64,000 nt of DNA from Vibrio profundi (GTDB lineage Bacteria > Pseudomonadota > Gammaproteobacteria > Enterobacterales > Vibrionaceae). Below the pieces are notes generated by a model that searched no databases, was not told the origin of the DNA, and saw only the letters and a list, made by a program, of their open reading frames with translations. The DNA lies in assembly GCF_005281835.1 (NCBI RefSeq), contig NZ_RZIS01000001.1, forward strand, positions 724,351 through 788,350. The letters are read 5' to 3'. Shown one piece after another: positions 1 to 8,728 of the stretch (the first letter of the stretch is position 1; each line of letters begins with the position of its first letter). A program made the translations under genes and the position numbers.

Positions 1-98
1 ATGTAATTTGCCATCGGGTCATTAGAGAGTTGGCGCTCTCGTCGCGTTGCGACTTCTTTTATCAGTTGTAGGCGATAAGTAGAGCTGGCACGTTTCAT
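1..98 (-). CDS. 5' part of an unknown protein, cut by the window edge
   Basis: The reverse strand has an ATG at 96-98 preceded by a strong GGGAGG ribosome binding site about 8 bases upstream, and then 32 open codons to the window edge. The visible N-terminus begins MKRASSTYRLQ and is basic and polar, without a signal peptide. I do not recognise the family from this fragment. It reads leftward, away from the helicase end, and the remainder lies outside the window. Confidence 0.5.
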   Translation of the reverse strand, partial: MKRASSTYRLQLIKEVATRRERQLSNDPMANY

Positions 99-284
99 TT
101 TAATGACCTCCCGGTTGTGATTACTAATAGAAAAAACTAGTAGTCGGTTGGAGTAGCGTCAACGTGCTTTAGAAGTATTTTTTAACGTTTGTTTGGTTAT
201 CAGTAGCTTGCCAAGATAATCAATTTTGAGACACAGTTTAGATTGTCGAAAGTTGCAATAAATCTGTCATTTAAGCGCGGTTTT

Positions 285-312
285 TCGGGCTTATCTTATA
301 AAATAAGCCCGA
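285..312. other. 10-bp-stem hairpin downstream of the helicase gene
   Basis: A perfect inverted repeat (TCGGGCTTAT / ATAAGCCCGA, 8-base loop) lies 8 bases beyond the helicase stop codon. Neither strand has a run of T after the stem, so it is not a textbook intrinsic terminator. It could protect the mRNA 3' end or act with Rho. Confidence 0.4.
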
Positions 313-319
313 ATGGTAA

Positions 320-1546
320 TTATCGGCTGTTTTTGCCTTTAAATTGCTTGATGCTTTTTTTCTTGGCGCTACGACGATTCGCTTGTTTGTCTCTTGCTGG
401 GCGCTTGCGCTCACCGGATGTTGGTTTATCTGTTACAGGAAAGTCAGCTAGATTTTCAAGTGTTAACTCACGTTGCGTTAATTCACGGATAGCACTTAAT
501 GCGTCGCTCTCACTATGGCAAACCAAAGAAATAGCGAGGCCGGTTTGTCCCGCTCTAGCGGTTCGGCCAACTCGGTGCACATAAACGGGAGCGCTACTTG
601 GTAACTCAAAATTGATCACAACGGGAAGTGAATCCACATGAATGCCGCGAGCGAGTAAATCTGTGGCCACGAGAACTTGTACTTTATGATCCTTAAACGA
701 TTGCAGCGTTTGTTCTCTTTCTTCTTGGCTTTTATTCCCATGAAGAGCAGCGACGGTAATACCCGCTTTACTTATCTTCTTGGTTAACGCATCCGCGTTG
801 TCTTTTGCTCCAATGAAGACCAATACCTGCTTCCACGAATTGTCTTTGATGAGAGCAATGAGAGCTTGGGCCTTGCTGCCTTTATTAACCAAGTAAAGCG
901 TTTCGTTAACTGAGTCTACAACGCTGTTAGTAGCATTAGCTTCTAAACGAGTCGGATTAAACAAGATTTGATTGACCGACTGGTTGAGTGTGTCAGGCAA
1001 GGTTGCTGAAAACAGTAATGTTTGCTTGTTCGCAGGTAATAACTGAATTAGCTTTTGAACATCTGGCCAGAATCCCATTTCGAGTAGCCTATCTGCTTCA
1101 TCTAATACAAGTTGTTCAATGTGACGAATATCGATGGCTTGCTGGTTAATGAGATCGAGTAATCGACCTGTGGTAGCAACGACGATTTGTGGCCGTTTTT
1201 TTAATTGCTCTAACTGAACGTCTTTATCCACTCCGCCAACAAGTACAGCGAGGCGTACACCAATAGGTTGTGCGACTTCATTTATCGCTGTGTATACCTG
1301 ATGCGCTAATTCTCGAGTTGGAACGAGTACAAGCGATTGGATGGTTGAGGCATCCTGCTTAGTTTGGTCTACGAGCGGTAACCCAAACGCTAACGTTTTT
1401 CCGCTTCCCGTCTGCGCTAAGGCGAGTACGTCCTTTTTTTCGAGCGCTGGGGGAATGGCTAGTCTCTGGATCTGCGTGGCCGTTTTCAGTGTTTTTGGTA
1501 AAGCTGCGACTAACGCAGAGCTAAGGTTAAGCTCAGAAAAAGACAT
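320..1546 (-). CDS. DEAD-box ATP-dependent RNA helicase (RhlE-like)
   Basis: This 408-residue protein unwinds RNA duplexes using ATP, in the cytoplasm. The helicase motifs are in order: Q-motif around residues 23-30, Walker A AQTGSGKT at 44-51, PTRELA at 76-81, TTGRL, DEAD in LDEADRLLEMGF near 150, SAT in LLFSATLP, then ATDLLARGIHVD and HRVGRTARAG in the second RecA domain. The tail after about residue 375 is Lys/Arg-rich, as in small RhlE-type helicases that use a basic tail to bind RNA. It is a single gene with its own upstream space. Family assignment is secure. The exact subfamily (RhlE, DbpA-like or a Vibrio-specific paralogue) and the RNA substrate cannot be told from motifs alone. Confidence 0.93.
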   Translation of the reverse strand: MSFSELNLSSALVAALPKTLKTATQIQRLAIPPALEKKDVLALAQTGSGKTLAFGLPLVDQTKQDASTIQSLVLVPTRELAHQVYTAINEVAQPIGVRLAVLVGGVDKDVQLEQLKKRPQIVVATTGRLLDLINQQAIDIRHIEQLVLDEADRLLEMGFWPDVQKLIQLLPANKQTLLFSATLPDTLNQSVNQILFNPTRLEANATNSVVDSVNETLYLVNKGSKAQALIALIKDNSWKQVLVFIGAKDNADALTKKISKAGITVAALHGNKSQEEREQTLQSFKDHKVQVLVATDLLARGIHVDSLPVVINFELPSSAPVYVHRVGRTARAGQTGLAISLVCHSESDALSAIRELTQRELTLENLADFPVTDKPTSGERKRPARDKQANRRSAKKKSIKQFKGKNSR

Positions 1547-1702
1547 AGTTTCGGTTCGATTGGAAATGGGATGCCGAGTCTATCAGCTGTGCACAATATG
1601 TAAAACAATAGGGGGAGTCTACTCAATATCGGCTTTCATATTGTAATCGATGAGTTGCCCAGTAGAATGCTCCGAGCTAACTAAGTAATAGAAGAGTGAA
1701 TA

Positions 1703-2329
1703 ATGAGCATTGAGAGTATTTGGCTGTTTATCGTAATCGTATTTTTTATCGCGGTGATTCCCGGGCCAAATGCGTTACTGGTGCTAAGCACGGCGTTGAC
1801 TCAGCGTAAGCTGTTCGCTTTCATTAATATTTTAGGCGTGTCGCTTGGCTTCTTGTTTCATGCATTTATTTCCGCCAACGGAATTAGTTTGCTACTTACT
1901 CAAACGCCAATAGCTTTTCAGGCGTTAAAGTGGGTTGGGGTGCTCTATCTTGTGTGGTTAGGGGCAAATCACTTTAAAGCGGCGCATAAAGCACAAGATG
2001 GGGTGCTTAGTATTGTGAGTGCTTCTGGGCAGAAGTTACGCCAACATTTTGTTAAAGGGCTGCTAACCAACTTGCTTAATCCTAAGATAGTACTTTTTTA
2101 CCTTTCTATCTTTCCTCAGTTTGTTTCAACCGACGATGTTATCGCTGATAGTTTGTTGTTAGGTGCCATTCAAGCCGTAGTCGTGGCGAGTTGGTTTCTG
2201 GTTGTGATTATCATGGCTGATATGTTCAAACGTCTTTTGACCCAACGCAGAACATCACAAGCTTTAAATACGGTGTGTGGGTTGATATTCATAGGGTTTA
2301 GTATTCAACTTGCAATCTTTCAGTTGTGA
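1703..2329 (+). CDS. LysE/RhtB-family amino-acid exporter
   Basis: An inner-membrane protein of 208 residues, the usual length of the LysE/RhtB exporter family. It shows the typical hydrophobic start and the family motif around residues 16-30 (FFIAVIPGPNALLVLS), followed by about six membrane segments. A second conserved patch, LLTNLLNPKIVLFY near residue 125, is also characteristic. Members export amino acids or derivatives such as homoserine lactone, threonine or lysine by proton exchange; the substrate here is unknown. It stands alone between the helicase and the PilZ gene. Confidence 0.88.
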   Translation: MSIESIWLFIVIVFFIAVIPGPNALLVLSTALTQRKLFAFINILGVSLGFLFHAFISANGISLLLTQTPIAFQALKWVGVLYLVWLGANHFKAAHKAQDGVLSIVSASGQKLRQHFVKGLLTNLLNPKIVLFYLSIFPQFVSTDDVIADSLLLGAIQAVVVASWFLVVIIMADMFKRLLTQRRTSQALNTVCGLIFIGFSIQLAIFQL

Positions 2330-2516
2330 GCTCTCCAAATTGAGATTTATCTAACAATTCTCCGGTGATTTGGGCGTTCAAGGTGAATTTATTATCAATA
2401 CTGACTAAAGTTTTATTAATTATGGTCGAAATTATAAGTTGAACTAATGTATGCCCATGAAGTGATCGAGCACGGTAGCGAATACTCACTTTATGGTAAG
2501 GGAATGGAGCATCACT

Positions 2517-2876
2517 ATGAGTGAAGAGTCTTTCGCACAGAAGCGTCAGTATTATCGTTTGAAGTACCCAAAACGAGCGCGTCCGCTCATGCGTGTAGAT
2601 GACGAACTTTTTCATGTCAGTGAAGTCTCGGAAAAAGGGGTTCGATTACTGATTCGTAATCTCGCTTCTTTCTATCGCGGATTGTCCATGGTTGGGACTT
2701 TAAACTTACATGACCACAGCACAGTGAAGGTGAGTGGGGCTGTACTTAGATTTGATGGCGACGAAGTGATCTTACAGTTGTCCAAAGGCCCAAGCTTTAA
2801 AGATATGGTGTCTGAGCAGCGACACATTCGCCAAAAATACCCGTCATTTTTTGCTAGCCAGAAAGCAGTCGCGTAA
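2517..2876 (+). CDS. PilZ-domain c-di-GMP binding protein
   Basis: A soluble protein of 119 residues that is almost only a PilZ domain. The N-terminal arginine cluster (RLKYPKRARP) matches the RxxxR c-di-GMP motif and VSEVSEKGVRLL matches the D/NxSxxG motif, with Glu at the first position. The ATG at 2517 is chosen because GGAG lies 7 bases before it. An in-frame ATG at 2493 has no ribosome site. As a lone PilZ protein it is expected to act as a c-di-GMP receptor adaptor, and it sits 220 bp before an EAL phosphodiesterase fusion. Its partner cannot be seen. Confidence 0.85.
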   Translation: MSEESFAQKRQYYRLKYPKRARPLMRVDDELFHVSEVSEKGVRLLIRNLASFYRGLSMVGTLNLHDHSTVKVSGAVLRFDGDEVILQLSKGPSFKDMVSEQRHIRQKYPSFFASQKAVA

Positions 2877-2890
2877 ACGCATTAATAAGA

Positions 2891-2917
2891 AAATGGAGGC
2901 TTTATAGCCTCCATTTT
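2891..2917 (+). terminator. intrinsic terminator after the PilZ gene
   Basis: The stem AAATGGAGGC / GCCTCCATTT with loop TTTATA ends in a T run, 14 bases after the PilZ stop codon. Confidence 0.85.
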
Positions 2918-3092
2918 TGATCTTAGCCTATCCATCACTATCTTTTGCCTTATCGCTTTTAACCGTTTTCATTCGAAGTACTTATCAATCAAGTTGCAAT
3001 AATTTGTTTCGATCTTGCACTAAATCATGATTAGCAAACGTTTAATCAGTATAATCGCCGATTAAATGTTGAGTTAGGGCTAAGAGTGACAG

Positions 3093-5177
3093 ATGAGTCT
3101 TGAAATCGCGTTGCAAAAACCACATCACCATTGGAAAGGATTGAAATCGGTACTGGCGATTCAAATGTTGGCCATACGTGAGGGCTTACTGTGGATATTG
3201 CCTTGCTTGATGATCTCGTCTTTGATTCTGTTCGTTGCCTCAATCGGTGAATTTACCGTAGGCAAAGACACTTATTGGGTCGAGACGTTATATCGTTCTT
3301 ACTATGAACTGAACAATGTTTTCCCTATCTTGCTCACTGCCGCGCTGTCTTACATTTTAGCGATGCAGTGGCGTTTGCCTCGTCCACCTATCGCTTTGAT
3401 TTCCATTGTTTACTTGGCGCTATTTCATCAATCGTTTCAAGATGCTCAAGTTACACTGACCTTTGAATTGATCATTTCAGTTCTAACACCGCTCTATACA
3501 ATCCCTTTGATTGCGTTTTTCTATCGTAAGAAGTGGCTCAAAGTCATTTCAAGTGATCAAATAGGTAAAACTGTTAAAGACTCTCTTAACTTAATCGTCC
3601 CGTCGATTATCACCGGTATTTTGATGATGGTGGTAAGTTGGGGGCTAATCAGTGTGATAAGTGCGTTGCTTAATTTTGGTGGGTTGGAATACCAATACCA
3701 AAATTCAGCGCTAAATTTTGGGTTCCTTTATACCATCTTTAATTCGTTTTTATGGTTTATCGGTATTCATGGCTATTACGCGCTAATGCCTTGGATTGAA
3801 GTGCTACAGCAAGCGGTTCCCGATGCTTCAGAGGCAGCGTTAGGGACAGGGGCTGTAAACTATTCGATGATGGCCGTGTTTGTGTTCATTGGTGGTTGTG
3901 GGGCGACATTAGGTTTAGTGATATCTTTATTGTGCTTTTCACGTGATCGCGCTTTTCGGCTGATCGCGATGGCCGCTCTCCCTTTGGTACTGCTCAACAT
4001 TAATGAAGTTTTGCTGTTTGGCTTACCGATTATTTTTAACCCGCGCCTTTTTTGGCCTTTTGTGATTGCGCCAGTCGTAAACCTGTATATTTCCCATGCT
4101 GTATTGACTGCTGGTTGGGTTACGATTCCAAGCGTTGTCATGCCTTTTAGTAGTCCTATTTTCCTCAACAGTTGGCTAGCCACTCAAGGCGATCATGGTG
4201 CTGTGTTGCTTCAACTTATATTGGTGGTGGTTAACGTCGCGATTTACACGCCATTTGTATTGCGTATGAACAAGGTTAACCGTTCAAATCAGATCTCCTT
4301 TCCGTTTTTCGATTCCAGCTATTCACGACGTCGTGAAGAGGCTGACGTACTAAGCGCAGATAAAGTGGTGCAAAAAGTGGAGCGTCAGACAGAAATTGTC
4401 GAATTGGAGCAAGGGTTAAGGCGTTACAGTCAGATCGATTTCTGCATGGAGTATCAACCACAGGTTCAGCAGAGAACAGGCGCTGTTATTTCATGTGAAG
4501 CGTTAATTCGAGCTAAAGACCCAGTAACCGGTGAGCTGATTTATCCCGGCGCTTTTCTTCCTTATTTCGAGCAGGCGAACATGATGGCAGACATCGACTT
4601 ATGGGCGGTCAAAAAGGTGGTTTCTGATCTTAAAGTTGCCAAGTTAACCGGTGTAGTGGTTGAAACGAGCATCAATATCACTCCAGACACTTTGTTGAAT
4701 CGCGATGTCATGAAGCGCATCTGTCGTACTATTGAGCCTGTTGCCGAATGGGTGAATATTGAAATTACCGAAGAGAGCTTATTGGCCGATAAAGAAAAAG
4801 TATCTCGGTCGCTTACCAATTTGCGTGCTTTGGGCTGTAAGATCTCTATTGATGACTTTGGTGTTGGTTATTCTTCGTTAAGTTACCTTAGTCAGTTTGA
4901 TGTGGATGCAATCAAGATTGATCGTAGTTTTGTGTTGTCGCTGGATGAAGAGAAAGGCAGGAAAGTCTTTTACGCTATGTTGAAAGTGGCGCAACAGCTA
5001 GAACTAGATTGCGTTGTTGAAGGGGTTGAAACCCAACAGCAGCTTGACTTGATCCCAGCCTCTCACTCGATTTCTGTACAAGGTTGGTACTACTCTAAAT
5101 CCCTTTCTCTGGAAGCGCTGATGGATTATGTGAAAACATCTACCGAGTTGAAGCCGCTAGAGCCGCAACGAGGTTAG
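3093..5177 (+). CDS. PTS EIIC-like membrane domain fused to EAL phosphodiesterase
   Basis: This 694-residue protein joins a polytopic N-terminal half (about residues 25-395, roughly ten hydrophobic segments) resembling the EIIC sugar-transport domain of cellobiose/chitobiose-type PTS permeases to a C-terminal EAL domain (about 435-680). The EAL domain keeps every catalytic signature: CEALIR at 468-473, NITP, EITEE, SIDDFGVGYSS, KIDRSF, VEGVET and a Gln in VQGWYY. It should hydrolyse c-di-GMP to pGpG at the inner face of the cytoplasmic membrane. No EIIA or EIIB domain or gene is present here, so transport and phosphorylation are not implied. More likely the membrane part senses a sugar or a PTS state. 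It is transcribed alone and ends at a bidirectional terminator. Confidence 0.88.
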   Translation: MSLEIALQKPHHHWKGLKSVLAIQMLAIREGLLWILPCLMISSLILFVASIGEFTVGKDTYWVETLYRSYYELNNVFPILLTAALSYILAMQWRLPRPPIALISIVYLALFHQSFQDAQVTLTFELIISVLTPLYTIPLIAFFYRKKWLKVISSDQIGKTVKDSLNLIVPSIITGILMMVVSWGLISVISALLNFGGLEYQYQNSALNFGFLYTIFNSFLWFIGIHGYYALMPWIEVLQQAVPDASEAALGTGAVNYSMMAVFVFIGGCGATLGLVISLLCFSRDRAFRLIAMAALPLVLLNINEVLLFGLPIIFNPRLFWPFVIAPVVNLYISHAVLTAGWVTIPSVVMPFSSPIFLNSWLATQGDHGAVLLQLILVVVNVAIYTPFVLRMNKVNRSNQISFPFFDSSYSRRREEADVLSADKVVQKVERQTEIVELEQGLRRYSQIDFCMEYQPQVQQRTGAVISCEALIRAKDPVTGELIYPGAFLPYFEQANMMADIDLWAVKKVVSDLKVAKLTGVVVETSINITPDTLLNRDVMKRICRTIEPVAEWVNIEITEESLLADKEKVSRSLTNLRALGCKISIDDFGVGYSSLSYLSQFDVDAIKIDRSFVLSLDEEKGRKVFYAMLKVAQQLELDCVVEGVETQQQLDLIPASHSISVQGWYYSKSLSLEALMDYVKTSTELKPLEPQRG

Positions 5178-5231
5178 TTAGGAGCATCAGTCAGTAATAG
5201 AGGTATTGATGGTCTTTGGATGGCGAAAAAT

Positions 5232-5268
5232 AAAAAAGCCAAATCATAATGAGTGATTTGGCTTTTTT
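5232..5268. terminator. bidirectional intrinsic terminator
   Basis: The stem AAAAAAGCCAAATCA / TGATTTGGCTTTTTT has a 7-base loop. It carries an A run on one side and a T run on the other, so it can stop both the EIIC-EAL transcript and the convergent VF530-type transcript. Confidence 0.85.
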
Positions 5269-5290
5269 GACTCTGTAGTTCTAGTGGTCA

Positions 5291-5707
5291 CTAGCGACGG
5301 TTAAACCGTCCACGGCCACCACGAGAGCGTTCTTTATGTGCAGATGCTGCTTTCGCTTGTGACGCTAAGATAGACTCGACCGTTAGCTCCATTGGCTCAC
5401 GAGGCTCTAGTCCATGGCGGAATGTACGTGAGCGAGGCGGCATTTGGTATTCCACGTCAGACGCTTTTGGCATGCGCTTAAAGCGGTACAGATAAAAGTT
5501 TTCTAGCTTTTCTCTAGCCCATTGTGTTTTCTTTAAGTATTTCACGCTGCTTTCAATTGATGGCTTTGTGTTGAAGCAGTTAAAACGCATTGCGGTGTCT
5601 AAAATCTCCCAACCATAATGATCGACAAGTTGGGTCAACATGTCTTCAAGCTTTAAGCCATGCAGTGGGTTGTTTTGTTGCAGTTCAATTCTTTCTTGAT
5701 CTGTCAT
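5291..5707 (-). CDS. VF530-family (DUF2132) protein
   Basis: A small basic protein of 138 residues. The core NNPLHGLKLEDMLTQLVDHYGW through FNCFNTKPSIESSVKYLKKTQWAREKLENFYL is the DUF2132/VF530 signature, a family with a small helical DNA-binding-like fold whose founding structure is from Vibrio fischeri. The function is unknown. The C-terminus adds an Arg/Gly-rich tail (RSRGGRGRF) of the kind that binds nucleic acid. The start is placed at the ATG at 5707 because GAGGAA lies just upstream; the longer in-frame reading has no ribosome site. It lies 71 bp downstream of ybiT on the same strand with no terminator between, so the two may be co-transcribed. Confidence 0.83.
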   Translation of the reverse strand: MTDQERIELQQNNPLHGLKLEDMLTQLVDHYGWEILDTAMRFNCFNTKPSIESSVKYLKKTQWAREKLENFYLYRFKRMPKASDVEYQMPPRSRTFRHGLEPREPMELTVESILASQAKAASAHKERSRGGRGRFNRR

Positions 5708-5778
5708 GAAAGTGTTCCTCATCCGATAATGGCTCGAAACTATCAAGCCACTTAAATTCTAACCGTTTTATTCGCAGC

Positions 5779-7386
5779 TTATAGTGCTACTTCTAGCATC
5801 TTTTTCTGGTGTGCTAGGTACTCATCATAGGTGCCTTGGAAGTTCACAAGTTTTTTGTCTTTTACATCAATAATAGATGTCGCCAGTGACGAAACAAATT
5901 CGCGATCGTGACTAACGAAAATCAAAGTACCTTGGTAGTCTTTGAGTGCGCTGTTTAACGCTTCGATGGCTTCCATATCCATGTGGTTCGTTGGTTCGTC
6001 CATTACCAGCACGTTAATGTCTTGCATCATCAACTTACCAAACAACAAGCGGTTCTTTTCACCACCAGAACAATTACGTGCTTTCTTGTTGGCATCGTCT
6101 GCGGTAAATAATAGGCGACCTAAAATACCACGAACCATTAGGTCATCGTGCTTAGTCGTACGCCATTGTGAGATCCAATCGAAAATGCTTAGGTCGTTGT
6201 CAAAATCAGCAGAGCTATCTTGAGGGCAGTAACCGATTGAAGCGTTTTCAGACCACTTAACCACACCGTGATTTTGTTCTAATTCGTTAACTAGGCAGCG
6301 TAATAACGTTGTTTTACCAACACCGTTTTCACCAATCACAGCTAAGCGAGATCCCGCTTCAAGAAGTAAGTTACCTCCTTCAAAAAGCAGCTCATCTTCA
6401 AATGCATGGCCGAGGTCTTGAAGTTCAAGCGCTTGGCGGTGCAGCTTTTTGCCTTCGCCGAAATCAATGGATGGGCTCATGCGGCTCGATGATTTCACTT
6501 CATCGAGTTTGATCTTATCCATTTTTTTAGCGCGAGAGCTGGCTTGTTTCGCTTTAGACGCGTTAGCACCAAAACGGTTCACAAAGTCTTGAAGCTCGTT
6601 GATTTCGGCAGTTTTTTTCGCATTACTCGCAAGTAACTGCTCGCGGATTAACCCAGACGCTTCTAGGAAGTACTCGTAGTTACCCGGATAGATACGCAGT
6701 TCACCGTAATCAATATCAGCCATGTGAGTACACACAGAGTTCAAGAAGTGGCGGTCATGCGAAATGATGATCATTGTACATTTACGCTGATTCAGCTCTT
6801 CTGCAAGCCAGTTGATGGTGTGGATGTCCAAGTTGTTGGTTGGTTCATCAAGCAGCAAGATATCAGGGTTTGCGAATAGCGCTTGAGCCAAAAGCACACG
6901 CAATTTCCAACCCGGAGCGACGTGTTGCATTAAACCAAAGTGAAACTCTTCTTCGATACCCGCTTGCAACAGGATATCACCGGCACGACTTTCCGCAGTG
7001 TAGCCATCCATTTCGGCAAATTCGCTTTCTAGCTCGGCAACCTTCATCCCATCTTCTTCACTCATTTCTGGAAGTGAGTAGATGCGGTCACGCTCTTGCT
7101 TGATTTCCCAAAGCTTTTTATCACCCATGATCACTACATCAATCACGTTGTGCTGTTCAAAAGCGAATTGGTCTTGGCTTAGTACGCCAAGCTTTAACCC
7201 TGGAGTGATTGAAACATTGCCTGAGCTTGGCGCTAGCGCACCACTAAGAATCTTCATGAACGTTGATTTACCACATCCATTGGCTCCGATTAAACCGTAA
7301 CGGTTTCCGTTACCGAACTTAGCTGAAATGTTTTCAAACAAAGGTTCGGCGCCAAATTGCATGGTGATGTTTGCAGTAGATATCAA
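5779..7386 (-). CDS. ybiT: ABC-F ATPase YbiT
   Basis: A soluble protein of 535 residues with two ABC ATPase domains and no membrane segment, close in length to E. coli YbiT (530). Walker A motifs are GANGCGKST and GENGVGKTT; Walker B/signature pairs are [11 protein letters not shown] and [10 protein letters not shown] with [11 protein letters not shown]. The inter-domain linker is the charged ABC-F type. ABC-F proteins act on the ribosome, influencing translation when stalled or stressed. The start is a TTG at 7384-7386, preceded by AGGA at 8 bases. It gives [13 protein letters not shown], which matches the YbiT N-terminus; reading further upstream adds about 87 residues unlike the family. 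Confidence 0.92.
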   Translation of the reverse strand: MISTANITMQFGAEPLFENISAKFGNGNRYGLIGANGCGKSTFMKILSGALAPSSGNVSITPGLKLGVLSQDQFAFEQHNVIDVVIMGDKKLWEIKQERDRIYSLPEMSEEDGMKVAELESEFAEMDGYTAESRAGDILLQAGIEEEFHFGLMQHVAPGWKLRVLLAQALFANPDILLLDEPTNNLDIHTINWLAEELNQRKCTMIIISHDRHFLNSVCTHMADIDYGELRIYPGNYEYFLEASGLIREQLLASNAKKTAEINELQDFVNRFGANASKAKQASSRAKKMDKIKLDEVKSSSRMSPSIDFGEGKKLHRQALELQDLGHAFEDELLFEGGNLLLEAGSRLAVIGENGVGKTTLLRCLVNELEQNHGVVKWSENASIGYCPQDSSADFDNDLSIFDWISQWRTTKHDDLMVRGILGRLLFTADDANKKARNCSGGEKNRLLFGKLMMQDINVLVMDEPTNHMDMEAIEALNSALKDYQGTLIFVSHDREFVSSLATSIIDVKDKKLVNFQGTYDEYLAHQKKMLEVAL

Positions 7387-8002
7387 AGAAGTATTCCTAG
7401 GGTTGTGCTGGTTAATGTGACTGGCTTGACGCTCAGTCTTAACGAATTTGAAGTACGAATTAGTAGGCGGCGAATTATACAGGTTTATCGCCCAAAAAAT
7501 AGATGTGTGACATAAATCAAATAATGCATTTGGTGATAGGGGGGGGAGGTTTAACGTTGCTTGTAACTGAGCGGTAATTGATATGAAAAATGCTAATTGA
7601 TTTTCGACTCGCATAGAGCAACTCAAGAAGTGGGCAACATGAGCCAAATTAAAATGAATGACTTTCTTTTCTGTTGGTTCACTTTCTATTTAGGGATTGG
7701 TATTAGCGATTGCAGTAATACGTAAATACGATTTTATCACTAGCTATCGGTGGCCTATTCTAAAACCCAAGTTCACTCATCGCTCGCTGATAACGATAGA
7801 GAGCGTGTGAGTAGAGAAGCACATAGACCATTAGGTGCAAGTGCCTTAGTGAACCCTGTTTATTTCCGTGTTTAGGCTGAATATGACCTGTAAAAGGCAC
7901 AAAGAGCATGGCGAAGGGCTGAAAAGTACACTAGGGTTAAAATAACGATAAGGGCTGAGGTGCATATTAACCTCAGCCGATAAATAGGCTAGGAGAGAGA
8001 CT
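7387..8002. other. long intergenic stretch between ybiT and the peroxidase gene
   Basis: About 600 bp without a supported gene. It holds the ybiT 5' region on the minus strand, a run of G near 7541-7548, and a hairpin at 7953-7978. A 28-codon hydrophobic reading frame starting at 7640 on the plus strand lacks a convincing ribosome site. No tRNA or repeat was seen. Confidence 0.5.
7953..7978. other. 9-bp-stem hairpin
   Basis: GGCTGAGGT and ACCTCAGCC form a perfect stem with an 8-base loop, with no T run after it. It lies 25 bases before the small ORF at 8003, so it may be part of that message's leader or an upstream transcript end. Confidence 0.4.
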
Positions 8003-8062
8003 ATGGAAGATTTTTCATTTTTTAAACTGTTCGATACCAAAGAGTTGTTTATCTTTTACTAA
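8003..8062 (+). CDS. possible 19-residue small protein
   Basis: An ATG preceded by a strong AGGAGAG ribosome site opens a frame encoding MEDFSFFKLFDTKELFIFY and then TAA. The peptide is rich in Phe and amphipathic, with no recognised family. It sits behind a hairpin and ends 33 bp before the convergent glutathione peroxidase stop codon. The strong ribosome site is the only support. Confidence 0.3.
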   Translation: MEDFSFFKLFDTKELFIFY

Positions 8063-8094
8063 CCCAACCTGCTTATGAGTTCGCTGGGGACTGG

Positions 8095-8580
8095 CTATGA
8101 AAGCGCTAAAGCTTTTTGAATGTAAGGCTCAAGCGCTTCTGGTTTAGTAATTGGAGCGAATCGTTTAATAGGCTGCCCATCTTTTCCAATCAAAAACTTA
8201 GTAAAATTCCACTTAATATTGCTGCCCAGCATTCCAGGGAGCACTTGCTTCAAATGGACAAATATTGGGTGACTATTCCCGCCGTTGACTTCAATCTTTT
8301 CCGTAATCGTAAAGTCGACACCATAATTGATGAGGCAATTGTTGCTGATCTCACTGGCGTCCCCTGGTTCTTGGTTTCTAAATTGGTTACATGGGAAACC
8401 GATGATCACCAGCCCTTGGTCTGCATACTTTTCATGAAGCTTTTGTAACCCTTCGTACTGAGGCGTCAAGCCACACTGACTTGCGGTGTTGACTATAAGC
8501 ACTAGTTTGCCCTTAAAGTCTTCAAAATTAATGGGCTGGTTCTGCAAGCTATTAATCGAAAATTGATAAAAGTCCGTCAT
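8095..8580 (-). CDS. glutathione peroxidase (Cys type, BtuE-like)
   Basis: A thioredoxin-fold peroxidase of 161 residues that reduces hydrogen peroxide or lipid hydroperoxides with thiols. The peroxidatic Cys36 lies in NTASQCGLTPQY, with a standard TGT codon rather than selenocysteine. The Gln of GFPCNQF and the Trp/Asn of KWNFTKFL complete the active-site tetrad. The length fits bacterial BtuE/GPx proteins, with no signal peptide, so it is cytoplasmic. It is a single gene. The reducing partner is not evident; many bacterial Cys-type members prefer thioredoxin. Confidence 0.93.
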   Translation of the reverse strand: MTDFYQFSINSLQNQPINFEDFKGKLVLIVNTASQCGLTPQYEGLQKLHEKYADQGLVIIGFPCNQFRNQEPGDASEISNNCLINYGVDFTITEKIEVNGGNSHPIFVHLKQVLPGMLGSNIKWNFTKFLIGKDGQPIKRFAPITKPEALEPYIQKALALS

Positions 8581-8728
8581 CGGTTTATTCCTTTTGTTCT
8601 TTTTAACAAATATACCGCGTTATTAAAGGAATCGCTTTATGTTTGTTTTTGTTTAATATTTTTGGTTACAGTAAGGCACACATGATATGAAAGATAGGTA
8701 AAGCGACTGGCTAACTAAGGATGGTTGA

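Noticed and set aside
2298..2615. 105-codon minus-strand frame over the LysE-PilZ junction
   Set aside because: It overlaps two well-supported genes and their control region and shows no domain pattern.
7387..7647. 87-codon N-terminal extension of YbiT
   Set aside because: The extension has no similarity to ABC-F proteins, while the TTG at 7384-7386 has a ribosome site and matches the family start.
7640..7726. 28-codon hydrophobic frame ([19 protein letters not shown]...) on the plus strand
   Set aside because: It has no convincing ribosome site and overlaps the ybiT upstream region; nothing supports translation.
7846..8040. 64-codon minus-strand frame in the ybiT-peroxidase gap
   Set aside because: Low-complexity, no ribosome site, and it runs over the hairpin and the small plus-strand ORF.
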